DNA of 64,000 nucleotides from contig NZ_CP047984.1 of NCBI RefSeq assembly GCF_009931655.1, positions 4,729,001-4,793,000 on the forward strand, read 5' to 3'. Both the position numbers and the translations under genes were made by a program. The notes below the pieces were generated by a model. The model was not told the DNA's origin, ran no database searches, and worked only from the letters and a program-made list of their open reading frames with translations. The stretch comes from Pontibacter russatus (lineage in GTDB: Bacteria > Bacteroidota > Bacteroidia > Cytophagales > Hymenobacteraceae). Shown here piece by piece: positions 8,987 to 16,951 of this stretch (its first letter is position 1; each line of letters begins with the position of its first letter).

Positions 8987-9239
8987 ATATTCTTTGATAA
9001 AGGACTTCAAAGGCAAAGGACAAAAGACTCATTACTTAAACAAGCCCTTCCTCCTTTGTCCATCCGTCTTTCTGCTAATCCAGGTTGCAATTTGCTTTCG
9101 TTATGAAAAAAGAACCGACCCTCACCCCTCCAGGGAAGTGAATTTTCCCTAACGGTTGTTTATTCCCCTCCTCGGAGGGGCGGGTTTTCACATATCACAA
9201 ATCAGGCAAATTATATCTTCCATCCTGGGTTTCTAAACT

Positions 9240-10769
9240 TTATTCCCACTCAATGGTGGCCGGTGGCTTCGAGCTGATGTCGTACACGACGCGGTTGACT
9301 CCTTTTACTTTATTGATGATTTCGTTCGACACATCCGCCAGGAAGTCATATGGCAGGCGGCACCAGTCGGCTGTCATGCCATCTACGCTCGTCACCGCGC
9401 GCAGCGCCACCACATGCTCGTAGGTGCGCTCGTCGCCCATCACGCCCACCGACTGCACCGGCGTCAGGATGGCGCCTGCCTGCCACACCTCGTCATACAG
9501 CCCGGTTTTCTTCAGGCTGCTGATGAAGATATGGTCCACCTGCTGCAGGATATGCACTTTCTGAGGTGTTATGTCGCTCAGGATGCGAATGGCAAGTCCC
9601 GGCCCCGGGAAAGGATGGCGCCCCAATATGGCGTCATCTATCTTCAGCGTCTTACCTACCAAACGCACTTCGTCCTTAAATAGCGTCTTCAACGGCTCCA
9701 CCACCTGCAGTTTCATGAAATCGGGCAGCCCGCCCACGTTGTGGTGCGACTTGATGGTAGCCGACGGCCCCTTCACGCTCAGCGACTCAATCACGTCGGG
9801 GTATATGGTGCCCTGCGCGAGCCACTTCACGTCCTCAATCTGGTGCGCCTCGTCGTCGAACACCTCGATGAAGGTGCGGCCGATGGCTTTGCGCTTCAGT
9901 TCCGGGTCGGTCAGGCCTTCCAAGGCGGTGTAAAACTTGTCCTTGGCATTAACGCCTTTCACATTCAGGCCCATGTGCTTGTAAGAGTCCAGCACCGTCT
10001 CGAACTCGTCCTTTCGCAGCAGGCCGTTGTCCACGAAAATGCAGTACAGGTTTTTGCCGATGGCGTGGTGAATCAGCATGGCGGCCACACTCGAATCCAC
10101 ACCCCCCGACAGGCCCAGCACCACTTTGTCGTTGCCCAGTTGCTCCTGCAGACCGGCCACGGTGCTTTCCACGAACTGCTCGGAAGTCCAGTCCTGCTGG
10201 CAGCCGCAGATGTGTACCACAAAGTTGCGGAGCAGGGTTTTGCCTTCGTCGGAGTGTGTTACTTCCGGGTGGAACTGGATGCCGTAGGTTTCCTGGCCGC
10301 GCAGTTTGTAGGCCGCCACGCGCACGCTCTCGGTGCTGGCAATCACTTCGATGTTTTCCGGTATCTCTTTGATGGTATCCCCGTGCGACATCCAGACCAC
10401 GGAGCCGGGGGTAAGCTCTTTGAGGAGGCGGTCGGCGTTGTGCAGCTCGCTGAGGCGGGCGCGGCCGTACTCCCGGATGGTGGAGGGCGTCACCTCGCCA
10501 CCGTGCTCATGGGCAATCAGCTGCGCGCCGTAGCACACGCCCAGTACCGGCAGCAGGCCCAGGTAGTGGCTTAGGTCGATGGTGGGGTGCTCCTGGTCGC
10601 GCACCGAGCAGGGGCTGCCCGAGAGGATGACGCCTTTCACGTCTTCCGTAAGCGGCGGCACATTGTTGTAGGGGTATATCTCGCAATATACATTCAGTTC
10701 GCGCACCCTTCTGGCAATAAGCTGGGTGTACTGGGAACCAAAATCGAGGATGAGGATTTTTTCTGGCAT
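9240..10769 (-). CDS. guaA: GMP synthase (glutamine-hydrolysing)
   Basis: A 509-residue enzyme that turns XMP into GMP using glutamine and ATP, in the cytoplasm. The N-terminal class I amidotransferase has Cys 79 (GVCYGAQ) and the FHPEVTHSD block with His 167 and Glu 169. The ATP-pyrophosphatase domain has [10 protein letters not shown] (218-227), and the C-terminal dimerisation domain ends TIEWE, the universal GuaA end. The frame also reads from a TTG two codons upstream, but that TTG lies inside the promoter -7 box, so the ATG at 10769 is the true start. See the promoter entry: the transcript is probably leaderless. Confidence 0.97.
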   Translation of the reverse strand: MPEKILILDFGSQYTQLIARRVRELNVYCEIYPYNNVPPLTEDVKGVILSGSPCSVRDQEHPTIDLSHYLGLLPVLGVCYGAQLIAHEHGGEVTPSTIREYGRARLSELHNADRLLKELTPGSVVWMSHGDTIKEIPENIEVIASTESVRVAAYKLRGQETYGIQFHPEVTHSDEGKTLLRNFVVHICGCQQDWTSEQFVESTVAGLQEQLGNDKVVLGLSGGVDSSVAAMLIHHAIGKNLYCIFVDNGLLRKDEFETVLDSYKHMGLNVKGVNAKDKFYTALEGLTDPELKRKAIGRTFIEVFDDEAHQIEDVKWLAQGTIYPDVIESLSVKGPSATIKSHHNVGGLPDFMKLQVVEPLKTLFKDEVRLVGKTLKIDDAILGRHPFPGPGLAIRILSDITPQKVHILQQVDHIFISSLKKTGLYDEVWQAGAILTPVQSVGVMGDERTYEHVVALRAVTSVDGMTADWCRLPYDFLADVSNEIINKVKGVNRVVYDISSKPPATIEWE

Positions 10770-10772
10770 GTG

Positions 10773-10803
10773 CAAAGTTAAGCCGCTTTTGCTGTTTTGC
10801 CAA
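10773..10803 (-). promoter_or_regulatory. guaA promoter, Bacteroidetes type
   Basis: On the minus strand TTGG (10803-10800) is followed after 19 bases by TAACTTTG (10780-10773), a full match to the Bacteroidetes consensus TTG/TAnnTTTG. The -7 box ends three bases before the ATG of guaA, so the expected transcription start falls on or next to the start codon and leaves no room for a 5' leader. Confidence 0.75.
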
Positions 10804-11118
10804 TTTTATTGACAGAAGCGCCTGCTGTGGCTGGGGTTTGGTGGAGCCTGCTGCGAAGGCGGGTTATATATAGGCTTGCAGGAAGGAGGCAGCTTATATG
10901 CTCAAATTATATATAGTAAATTTAATTAGGAGTCTTTGCTAATCTTTTTTAACTTAACCAGGAGAAGAAGGTGGTTATGATAATGCTTTCTGCATCAAAG
11001 ATGATTTCTAAAGGTAGCGGCAAAAATGTAGAAGGCCTCCTCCATACATAGTGCAGATAAACGTAGGTTCATGTAAAGCCACACGTTAGCCGCAAATTGA
11101 TAAAAGAAAACCTGTAAG
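10804..11118. other. Intergenic left flank of the AT-rich island
   Basis: No gene is seen. The sequence turns sharply AT-rich after about 10,890. Close to the right end, AAACGTAGG (about 11059-11067) and CCACACGTTAG (about 11079-11089) form a weak dyad. The ACGTTAG at its right arm is followed by an A/T-rich start region, the same arrangement seen at 11958-11970 in front of the next gene. It may mark the left edge of a gene cassette; this is inference. Confidence 0.35.
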
Positions 11119-11913
11119 ATGATTTCAAAAGATATTCTATTAAATAATTTTTCAAAAATTGAATATTTAACTTTCGTCTGTGAGTGCTGCAAAAAAGGGG
11201 CAAAAGTTTTTGACACAAACAAATACTTTGAATCAGAATCCGAATTTTCCAGAAGAGAATATACAGAAGATGTAAATGGGTTTAAGACAAAGATACAGAG
11301 AAGGTTCTCAGCTGGTTTTATATGCTCAAATTCTGAATGTAGAGATATTTCAATATTAGTTGGCGAAATTAATTCTATTTTAAGATTACAAGAAGAAAAT
11401 TATCAAGGACAGGTCACTCAAAATCCTACATATAATAATAGGATATCCATTTTTGATATAGTTCCAACTTTAAACTTATTCGATATTGAAAGTTATTCGT
11501 TTAAAACTGAAGCAAGTGCTATAGAAAGTGAATTAAAGGATGTTTTTAGTGTATTCTGGAGAAACGCTGATTGCTGTGCTATGAAAATAAGAGCGTTTCT
11601 GGAAGTTTTGATGGATGATAATATTATTGGCAAGACAGGCACAGATAAAAAGGGAAAAGAATATCCCTATAAATTACATCGGCGCATCGAGTTTTTTGAA
11701 GAGAAATATCCAAATGAAGATTTGAAAGCAATACTTCTAAATCTAAAAGACTTCGGTAATATTGGAAGTCATGCAGGAGAAAAATTAACACGGGAGAAAT
11801 TAATTATAATGGTTGAAATCGTTGAATGCATTTTGAATCAATTGTATACCGACAATAGAGGAAAACTTATAATCTTAGATAATAAATTAAAAAAATCAGC
11901 CACTAACGTTTAG
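11119..11913 (+). CDS. Zinc-ribbon-like protein with DUF4145 domain
   Basis: A 264-residue cytoplasmic protein. The N-terminus has a CxCC cluster (residues 21-24) and a later CSNSEC (about 72-77), which together could bind zinc. The C-terminal half (RIEFFEEKYPNEDLKAILLNLKDFGNIGSHAGE, then a helix) matches DUF4145, a HEPN-like helical domain known from restriction and other defence proteins. Codon use is strongly AT-rich, unlike the genes on either side, which points to acquisition by transfer. The last codons lie inside the left arm of a perfect inverted repeat. The molecular function is unknown; a defence role is inference from domain and context. Confidence 0.75.
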   Translation: MISKDILLNNFSKIEYLTFVCECCKKGAKVFDTNKYFESESEFSRREYTEDVNGFKTKIQRRFSAGFICSNSECRDISILVGEINSILRLQEENYQGQVTQNPTYNNRISIFDIVPTLNLFDIESYSFKTEASAIESELKDVFSVFWRNADCCAMKIRAFLEVLMDDNIIGKTGTDKKGKEYPYKLHRRIEFFEEKYPNEDLKAILLNLKDFGNIGSHAGEKLTREKLIIMVEIVECILNQLYTDNRGKLIILDNKLKKSATNV

Positions 11914-11966
11914 TGTAAACAACAAGCCATCGGCCATGGCTTGTTGTTTACACTAAACGTTAGTGG
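11900..11966. repeat. Perfect 31-bp inverted repeat with 5-base loop
   Basis: Arms 11900-11930 and 11936-11966 are exact reverse complements, with loop CGGCC. The outer ends carry CCACTAACG and CGTTAGTGG. The stop codon of the DUF4145 gene lies within the left arm, and the nuclease gene begins 22 bases after the right arm. It has no T run of terminator type. It could be a terminator-like hairpin, but its length, perfection and CTAACG/CGTTAG ends look more like a recombination site of a gene cassette. Confidence 0.9.
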
Positions 11967-11988
11967 TAATTTTAGAAAACAATTTTTT

Positions 11989-13026
11989 ATGCGGTATCTT
12001 TCTCTGAAACAAGAAAAGTTTAGAGACTTTCTATTTCTTAAACTAGGATTTAAAGAAGGCGAACACTTGAATCGCTATAGAGAATATTTAGAAGCATTGA
12101 TTGATTTAAAAGATTATAAAAAGGAGTTTACCTTTACAGATAGAAATAATAAAGATAAGCAGATAACAATAGAAGTGGATTTCACCATTGTTGATTGGCT
12201 TGTTGACGAATTAAATTTTAGAGAAGGTAGAAGTTGGAAAAAGAAAGCGACGATAAATATCGCAAAAGCAACTTCAGCAACTGATTTAGCTAACTTCTCA
12301 TTTTGCCCAGCAAGCTTTTCTATCTCTAATACTTTTGAAACGGAGAGAACCAAAAACATGGAAGAGGGAACTCTTCAACATGAAAAGTTTCATCTTTTAA
12401 AATGGAAAGAGAAAATTGAAATCTTAGATTTAGATAAAACTGAAATTACAGATAGAGAAGTATCATTTATAGATAAAGAAACAAAAGACTTTTTTAAAGA
12501 GTTAAAATATTCAAAAGTTGTTTATTCTGGACATCAAGAAAATGGAACTTCATTCTTTTTTAATAAAGCAAAAACATTTGTAGGGCAACCTGACTATGTA
12601 TTTAAAAATTCAAATGGAAATAATTTTATTGTAGAAGAAAAATTAAAATTTAACAAGGAGGAAACAATATTCTTTGTAAATAATAAGGTGCAATTAGCTG
12701 CATACTTAATAGAACTTGAAGAATTTAATGCAAATTATGGTTACTTAGTTTATTGGTACTACTATTCAAATTCATTGAAATGCAAGGTTGTTAAAATTAC
12801 AAAGAATGAAGTTGTGGGTAATTTTATAAACAATATTTTTAAACAAATAGACTTGCTAAAAGAAGGAACAGTCATAGAATTTGATACATCTAAATTAAAT
12901 ATCAACAAATGCCTAAATTGTTCAGTAAGGAAATGGTGTGGACATAAATCAGGGAACTATAATGATTTGAGTTTTCCTTATTCTGATTCATATATGAAAC
13001 TATTTTACGTAAAATATGAAAAATAA
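11989..13026 (+). CDS. Cas4-like PD-(D/E)XK nuclease with Fe-S cysteines
   Basis: A 345-residue protein, AT-rich like its neighbour. The second half has the Cas4/PDDEXK_1 pattern: Cys 106 (FCPASF), His 131 (GTLQHEKFH), Asp 202 (GQPDYVF), Glu 217 and Lys 218 (VEEKLKF), Gln 235 and Tyr 239 (QLAAYL), and the final three cysteines 308, 311 and 317 (CLNCSVRKWC). In Cas4 proteins, one early and three late cysteines hold a 4Fe-4S cluster, and the enzyme is a DNA exonuclease. The first 95 residues are unrecognised. The frame is open upstream into the palindrome from a TTG; the ATG at 11989 is preferred. No cas genes or CRISPR repeats are nearby. Confidence 0.75.
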   Translation: MRYLSLKQEKFRDFLFLKLGFKEGEHLNRYREYLEALIDLKDYKKEFTFTDRNNKDKQITIEVDFTIVDWLVDELNFREGRSWKKKATINIAKATSATDLANFSFCPASFSISNTFETERTKNMEEGTLQHEKFHLLKWKEKIEILDLDKTEITDREVSFIDKETKDFFKELKYSKVVYSGHQENGTSFFFNKAKTFVGQPDYVFKNSNGNNFIVEEKLKFNKEETIFFVNNKVQLAAYLIELEEFNANYGYLVYWYYYSNSLKCKVVKITKNEVVGNFINNIFKQIDLLKEGTVIEFDTSKLNINKCLNCSVRKWCGHKSGNYNDLSFPYSDSYMKLFYVKYEK

Positions 13027-13196
13027 AAAACAGCCACTAATTAATCCAAAACGCCAGCTTCGGCCGACGGCCTCGCACAACATTTACATAAGTCCGTGAT
13101 TCGTAATATTTAAAAAATAGAGCGATAGCTCAAGATTTTAATTTACAAGCAATAGTCAAAAGAAGCAGACCAGCAGTTGTTTATATATAAATCAGC

Positions 13197-13754
13197 ATGA
13201 GCTTGCAGAGAAATAGGGAAAGCAACAGGAACGATAATGCTACCGCAAACAAGTTAACAAATGTGTTATTTATAATTTATCTGCTTGCCTTGCTGTGGAT
13301 TTTAGTTTTCAAATTAGGGGTTCAGTTTTCTTATATGGCAGACAGGAGCGTAAATTTGATTCCGTTTGGGGAGCCGCTGATGTCGAATGGCAAGGCTGAT
13401 TTTAGTGAAATGATTTTGAATGCAGTGATTTTTGTGCCGCTTGGTATATATACAGGAGTCCTGTTTGAAAGATGGAGTTTTTGGAAAAGAGTACGCTTTG
13501 TTTTCTCAGTCAGTCTGGTGATCGAAGCACTCCAATTCCTTCTGAAAGTTGGAGCTTTTGATATTACGGACATTATAACGAATACAGTAGGCGGAGTAAT
13601 CGGCTTAGTGCTGTACAAGGCAATTGCTAAAATATTCCGGAATAGCAGGAAGGCGCAGAATTTTGTAAACGTCAGTGCAGCAATAGGTACCGCCGGCATG
13701 GTTCTACTGTTGGTACTGCTAAAACTGGATCTGCTCCCGATAAGATACAGATGA
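13197..13754 (+). CDS. VanZ-like membrane protein
   Basis: A 185-residue protein with about five membrane segments. The block NLIPFGEPL, followed by ILNAVIFVPLGIYTG and a later FDITDIITNTVGGVIGLVLY, is the VanZ-like signature. VanZ gives low-level teicoplanin resistance in enterococci, but most chromosomal members have unknown roles. Base composition lies between that of the AT-rich island and the rest of the chromosome. It starts 170 bp after the nuclease gene; there is no clear promoter in between, although TATATA lies just upstream of the ATG. Confidence 0.85.
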   Translation: MSLQRNRESNRNDNATANKLTNVLFIIYLLALLWILVFKLGVQFSYMADRSVNLIPFGEPLMSNGKADFSEMILNAVIFVPLGIYTGVLFERWSFWKRVRFVFSVSLVIEALQFLLKVGAFDITDIITNTVGGVIGLVLYKAIAKIFRNSRKAQNFVNVSAAIGTAGMVLLLVLLKLDLLPIRYR

Positions 13755-13937
13755 TATAAACCCCAGGTATAACTCACAACGCTTCCATAGGCAGGAACAG
13801 CTTTGCACAATAACTGCATTATAAAAGCATGGGCCAGCCAGTTTACACCTGTGCAGTCTAATTATGAGCATCAAGTGCCTCACTCAGAAGCAGCTATATA
13901 TAAACACCGGCAGCCTGTTTATTTTTCTCCTCGAACG

Positions 13938-13968
13938 TTTGCTCCGAAAACATTTTTCGCTACCTTTG
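13938..13968 (+). promoter_or_regulatory. SRP RNA promoter, Bacteroidetes type
   Basis: TTTG (13938-13941), a 19-base gap and TACCTTTG (13961-13968) match the Bacteroidetes housekeeping sigma consensus exactly. The predicted start, about five bases downstream, coincides with the first base of the SRP RNA closing stem. Confidence 0.85.
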
Positions 13969-13972
13969 CAAC

Positions 13973-14063
13973 GGCAAATCGGCACGGCCAGCTCCTGCTG
14001 AACTCCCCCAGGACCGGAAGGTAGCAAGGGTAGGTGGTTGAGCGGCGCGATGTTCGGTTTGCC
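13973..14063 (+). ncRNA. ffs: Signal recognition particle RNA (4.5S-type)
   Basis: About 91 nt. The conserved apical region is present (CAGGACCGGAAGGTAGCA, about 14009-14027), which holds the asymmetric loop bound by Ffh. The ends pair: GGCAAATCG at 13973-13981 faces CGGTTTGCC at 14055-14063. A run of seven T residues at 14066-14072 follows the closing stem and serves as the terminator. The protein partner gene ffh is in the same window at 30199. Exact ends are inferred from the stem and the promoter spacing. Confidence 0.9.
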
Positions 14064-14120
14064 ACTTTTTTTTGCCCCTGCCGCAGCCTGCGCGCTTCCT
14101 CCCAAAATTCCACCCGTAAC

Positions 14121-14152
14121 TTTCCTGATTCCCGATTAATGCGTTAGATTTG
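14121..14152 (+). promoter_or_regulatory. Likely fsa promoter
   Basis: TAGATTTG (14145-14152) matches the Bacteroidetes -7 consensus TAnnTTTG in full. A TTTC lies 20 bases upstream (14121-14124) where TTTG is expected. The gap from the -7 box to the ATG of fsa is 24 bases. Confidence 0.6.
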
Positions 14153-14176
14153 TGTGTAAATCTATAGACCAGCATT

Positions 14177-14833
14177 ATGAAATTCTTTATCGACACGGCA
14201 AACCTGAATGACATTCAGGAGGCATATGACCTGGGCGTACTGGATGGCGTGACCACCAACCCCTCGCTGATGCACAAGGAAGGCATCTCGGGCCACGACA
14301 ACGTGATGGCGCACTACAAGAAAATATGCGAAATCGTGGATGGCGACATCAGCGCAGAGGTGATTGCCACTGATTTTGAGAACATTGTGCGCGAGGGAGA
14401 GGCCCTGGCCGACCTGCACCCGAACATCGTGGTGAAAGTGCCGATGATACGTGACGGCGTAAAAGCGATCCGTTATTTCAGCGACAAAGGCATCAAAACG
14501 AACTGCACGCTGGTTTTCTCCGCCGGGCAGGCACTATTGGCTGCTAAAGCCGGGGCTACTTACGTTTCCCCGTTCATTGGCCGCCTCGACGATGTAGCTA
14601 CCAACGGCCTGAGCCTGATTGAGCAGATTGTGCAGATATATGATAACTATGGCTACCAGACCGAAGTGCTGGCCGCCTCTGTGCGCCACGTGATGCACCT
14701 GGTGCAGTGCGCCGAAATCGGGGCCGATGTGGTCACTTGTCCGCTTTCCGTGATCACGGGCCTGCTGAAGCACCCGCTCACCGACAGCGGCCTGGCCACG
14801 TTCCTGGCAGACCACGCCAAAGGAAGCAAGTAG
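14177..14833 (+). CDS. fsa: Fructose-6-phosphate aldolase / small transaldolase
   Basis: A 218-residue TIM-barrel enzyme of the TalC/MipB/FSA group, which forms or cleaves fructose-6-phosphate or acts as a transaldolase in the pentose phosphate pathway. [10 protein letters not shown] and GVTTNPSL (24-31) are signature blocks, and VVKVPM holds the Schiff-base lysine (Lys 87). [32 protein letters not shown] follows in family order. Sequence alone does not decide between aldolase and transaldolase activity. The gene has its own promoter and stands alone, 104 bp after the SRP RNA terminator. Confidence 0.9.
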   Translation: MKFFIDTANLNDIQEAYDLGVLDGVTTNPSLMHKEGISGHDNVMAHYKKICEIVDGDISAEVIATDFENIVREGEALADLHPNIVVKVPMIRDGVKAIRYFSDKGIKTNCTLVFSAGQALLAAKAGATYVSPFIGRLDDVATNGLSLIEQIVQIYDNYGYQTEVLAASVRHVMHLVQCAEIGADVVTCPLSVITGLLKHPLTDSGLATFLADHAKGSK

Positions 14834-14839
14834 CTTGCT

Positions 14840-14917
14840 AATTAGAAATTATGAATCAGAAATTAGAAATGGGTGCTGTTTATCTCATTTCTAATTTCTG
14901 ATTTCTAATTCGTAATT
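14840..14917. repeat. AT-rich inverted repeat, AATTAGAAATG family
   Basis: An 18-bp exact stem pairs 14854-14871 with 14886-14903; weaker pairing extends on both sides. Copies of the word AATTAGAAATG also make an inverted pair upstream of pseC (27432-27537), so this is a small intergenic repeat family. Its place just after the fsa stop suggests it may also act as a transcript-end hairpin. Confidence 0.65.
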
Positions 14918-14921
14918 CTAT

Positions 14922-15125
14922 ATGTACATCATCAAAGTAAAGGGCAAGGCCAAGATTCCGGACTATATCCAGCTGCGGGATGATAACTTTGTTTTGATTG
15001 CTTATTTCAGGGCCGACCGTCCCCTCAAAAACCTCGACCGCTATGGGCTGGAGGGGAAGGAGGATGCGCTGGCCGCCGTCATCACTTCCCTTGAGTTCGG
15101 CAAGCTTCAGGAATTAGATATTTGA
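14922..15125 (+). CDS. Small conserved-looking protein upstream of ftsE
   Basis: A 67-residue protein (MYIIKVKGKAKIPDYIQL at the start, ending LQELDI). It has no signal peptide, membrane segment or motif that I recognise. The pattern of short beta strands near the start followed by a helix suggests a small folded domain. It ends 7 bp before the ATG of ftsE on the same strand, so it is probably translated from the same mRNA. Its ATG sits right after the inverted repeat at 14840-14917, and codon use is GC-rich like neighbouring real genes. Confidence 0.65.
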   Translation: MYIIKVKGKAKIPDYIQLRDDNFVLIAYFRADRPLKNLDRYGLEGKEDALAAVITSLEFGKLQELDI

Positions 15126-15132
15126 GTTTTTT

Positions 15133-15843
15133 ATGAGCTTTACCTCAACCCCTGTGGTGTCGCTGCGCGATGTGGCCATCTACCAGGATGTCAACACCAT
15201 TCTCAGCGGTGTCAATTTCGATATAGCCAAGGGAGAGTTTGTATACCTGGTGGGCCGGACCGGAAGCGGCAAAAGCTCCCTGCTGAAAACGCTTTACGCC
15301 GATTTGCCGCTGCTGACCGGCCACGGGTCCGTGGCCGACTTTAAGCTGACGAAGCTGCCCCGCAAACAGGTGCCTTACCTGCGCCGCAAAATCGGCATCA
15401 TCTTCCAGGATTTCCAGCTGCTCATGGACCGGTCGGTGGCGGAGAACCTGACCTTTGTGCTGCGGGCAACGGGCTGGCACGACAAATCGAAGGTGAAGCA
15501 GCGCATCTCGGAGGTGCTGATGCGGGTGGGGCTCGATGCCGCCGCCTCAAAAATGCCGCACCAGTTGTCGGGCGGCGAGCAGCAGCGCATCGTGATAGCC
15601 CGGGCCCTGCTCAACGAGCCGATGATTCTGTTCGCTGATGAGCCCACCGGCAACCTTGACCCCATGGTGGCCGACGAGATCATGAACCTCTTCCTGGAGA
15701 TAAACAACAGCGGCACGGCCGTGCTCATGGCCACCCACAACTACGAAATCATCCAGCGTTACCCCAAGCGCGTGCTCAAATGCGCTAACGGTAAAGTGCT
15801 GGACTCGCAGGTGCAGGAATTCACCCTGACAAACGGTTACTGA
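15133..15843 (+). CDS. ftsE: FtsE-like ABC transporter ATP-binding protein
   Basis: A 236-residue ATPase subunit. Walker A is GRTGSGKSS (41-49), the signature is LSGGEQQR (145-152), Walker B with the catalytic Glu is ILFADEPTGNLD (165-176), and the switch His is in MATHNYEII. The short length, the KIGIIFQDFQLLMDRSVAENL Q-loop region and the absence of a fused membrane domain fit FtsE, which works with FtsX to control peptidoglycan hydrolases at division. No ftsX lies next to it, which is common in Bacteroidetes; a LolD-type transporter ATPase is the alternative. Confidence 0.82.
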   Translation: MSFTSTPVVSLRDVAIYQDVNTILSGVNFDIAKGEFVYLVGRTGSGKSSLLKTLYADLPLLTGHGSVADFKLTKLPRKQVPYLRRKIGIIFQDFQLLMDRSVAENLTFVLRATGWHDKSKVKQRISEVLMRVGLDAAASKMPHQLSGGEQQRIVIARALLNEPMILFADEPTGNLDPMVADEIMNLFLEINNSGTAVLMATHNYEIIQRYPKRVLKCANGKVLDSQVQEFTLTNGY

Positions 15844-15938
15844 TTCAGGTCTTGCAATCCTTCGCTACAGAAGCCCTCAAATTACCGCCTGACTATATAT
15901 AGGCGCTATATAGCCCTTAAAGTAAAGCAGGCTATATA

Positions 15939-16036
15939 TGGCGCGAGTGTCCCCGCTCGTGGCTTGCTATTCCCGGGCCTCTGGCCCTGCCGGGTTACAA
16001 ACCGTAGGAGGAGGCACGAGTTGCAAACTCGCGCCA
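15939..16036. repeat. Intergenic inverted repeat with GGCGCGAG ends
   Basis: The 320-bp stretch between ftsE and the next gene (15844-16163) has no gene. It holds a 98-bp unit whose ends TGGCGCGAG (15939-15947) and CTCGCGCCA (16028-16036) are inverted copies. Inside are GCTCGTGGC, facing GGCACGAG, and a CCCGGGCC/GGCC cluster. Several TATATA runs flank it. It looks like a dispersed intergenic repeat of the genome, but only one copy is in this window, so the repeat status is inference. Confidence 0.5.
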
Positions 16037-16163
16037 GCGAGGGGAAGCTGGCTTCTTAATCACCAGAAACAAATCAGGTTTATATAGGGCAGCTTGAGCT
16101 ATAGATGGGCTATATATAGCCAGCTTAGCCAGTGTGTTTTTAATTTAAATACGGCGTATATGA

Positions 16164-16826
16164 TTACTCGACCGGGGCGTACTGCTGCCTGATTTCTTTG
16201 TAACGCGCCTCGGCCTGCGCGATCGCAGTGCGCGCCTCCTCGTCCAGATCAGCTTCCAGGGTGCGGTAACGGTTATCAAGCGCAATCCACCAGCCTTCAA
16301 TCAGGTTCCAGTCGCGGGTTTCTAAGTTTTCGGCGCCTTCCGCCACGTTCTCCACAAAACGCTGGTACGTATTCGCTATTTCAGCAGGCGCTATATCACT
16401 CAGATCGTCTTTTTGTATCGCTACCCCGAGCAACTCCCGGCGGAGCAGATAGCGGTGGCTTGCCTCCTCGTACTCCCGCTCTCGGTTCTCCATGGCCACC
16501 GTGTAGCGCTCCTCCAAATCCTGAATCTCCTGCTGCCGCTCCGGCGCATAATGGTCCAGGTGCTGTTCCACCGCCTGCCTTTTCTGCTTGTGCTGCTGTT
16601 CTTTCTCCGCTGTCAGCTTCGCCCAGGCCGTGCTGTCGAAGTCTGCGTCTGTCATGGCCCGCATCTCCGTTTCCGAGAGCGTGTCTTCCTCCAGATCCGT
16701 TACCAGGGTTTCGTATTCGGTGAAGGCGGTGTCGCTTTCCGCTGTTTCCCCGTTTTCCTCACCGTTGCAGGAGAGCAGCAGTGGCATGAAAAGGGCAAGA
16801 AGGGCATATTTAATTTCATTCAGCAT
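16164..16826 (-). CDS. Coiled-coil lipoprotein, paralogue of the 32936 gene
   Basis: A 220-residue lipoprotein with signal MLNEIKYALLALFMPLLLSC (Cys 20), then a strongly acidic linker and a long charged helical region (AEKEQQHKQKRQAVEQHLDH and ERYTVAMENREREYEE). The last third (NTYQRFVENVAEG, RDWNLIEGWW, LDNRYRTLEADLD) aligns with the broken gene at 32936-33540 (EAYITFMENVRAQ, ADWEMAKMVLERL, RKDAISADID), so the two are paralogues. Probably a periplasm-facing helical lipoprotein. Function is unknown. Confidence 0.75.
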   Translation of the reverse strand: MLNEIKYALLALFMPLLLSCNGEENGETAESDTAFTEYETLVTDLEEDTLSETEMRAMTDADFDSTAWAKLTAEKEQQHKQKRQAVEQHLDHYAPERQQEIQDLEERYTVAMENREREYEEASHRYLLRRELLGVAIQKDDLSDIAPAEIANTYQRFVENVAEGAENLETRDWNLIEGWWIALDNRYRTLEADLDEEARTAIAQAEARYKEIRQQYAPVE

Positions 16827-16951
16827 GATGTCTTGTTTTGATTCCGTTCTTTTGTAACGCAGCTAGATAGGCTTGGTTTCGGGAGCTGTGGCGCGTCCCG
16901 CAGCAGCAGGCCTTGTTTATATATGATTTAAGCTGAGAAAACAGGAAGAAG

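Noticed and set aside
9165-9180. CCCCTCC/GGAGGGG hairpin after guaA as a terminator
   Set aside because: The stem is only seven pairs and no T run follows on the minus strand.
11989-13026. CRISPR-Cas locus implied by the Cas4-like protein
   Set aside because: No CRISPR repeats and no other cas gene are seen anywhere in the window.
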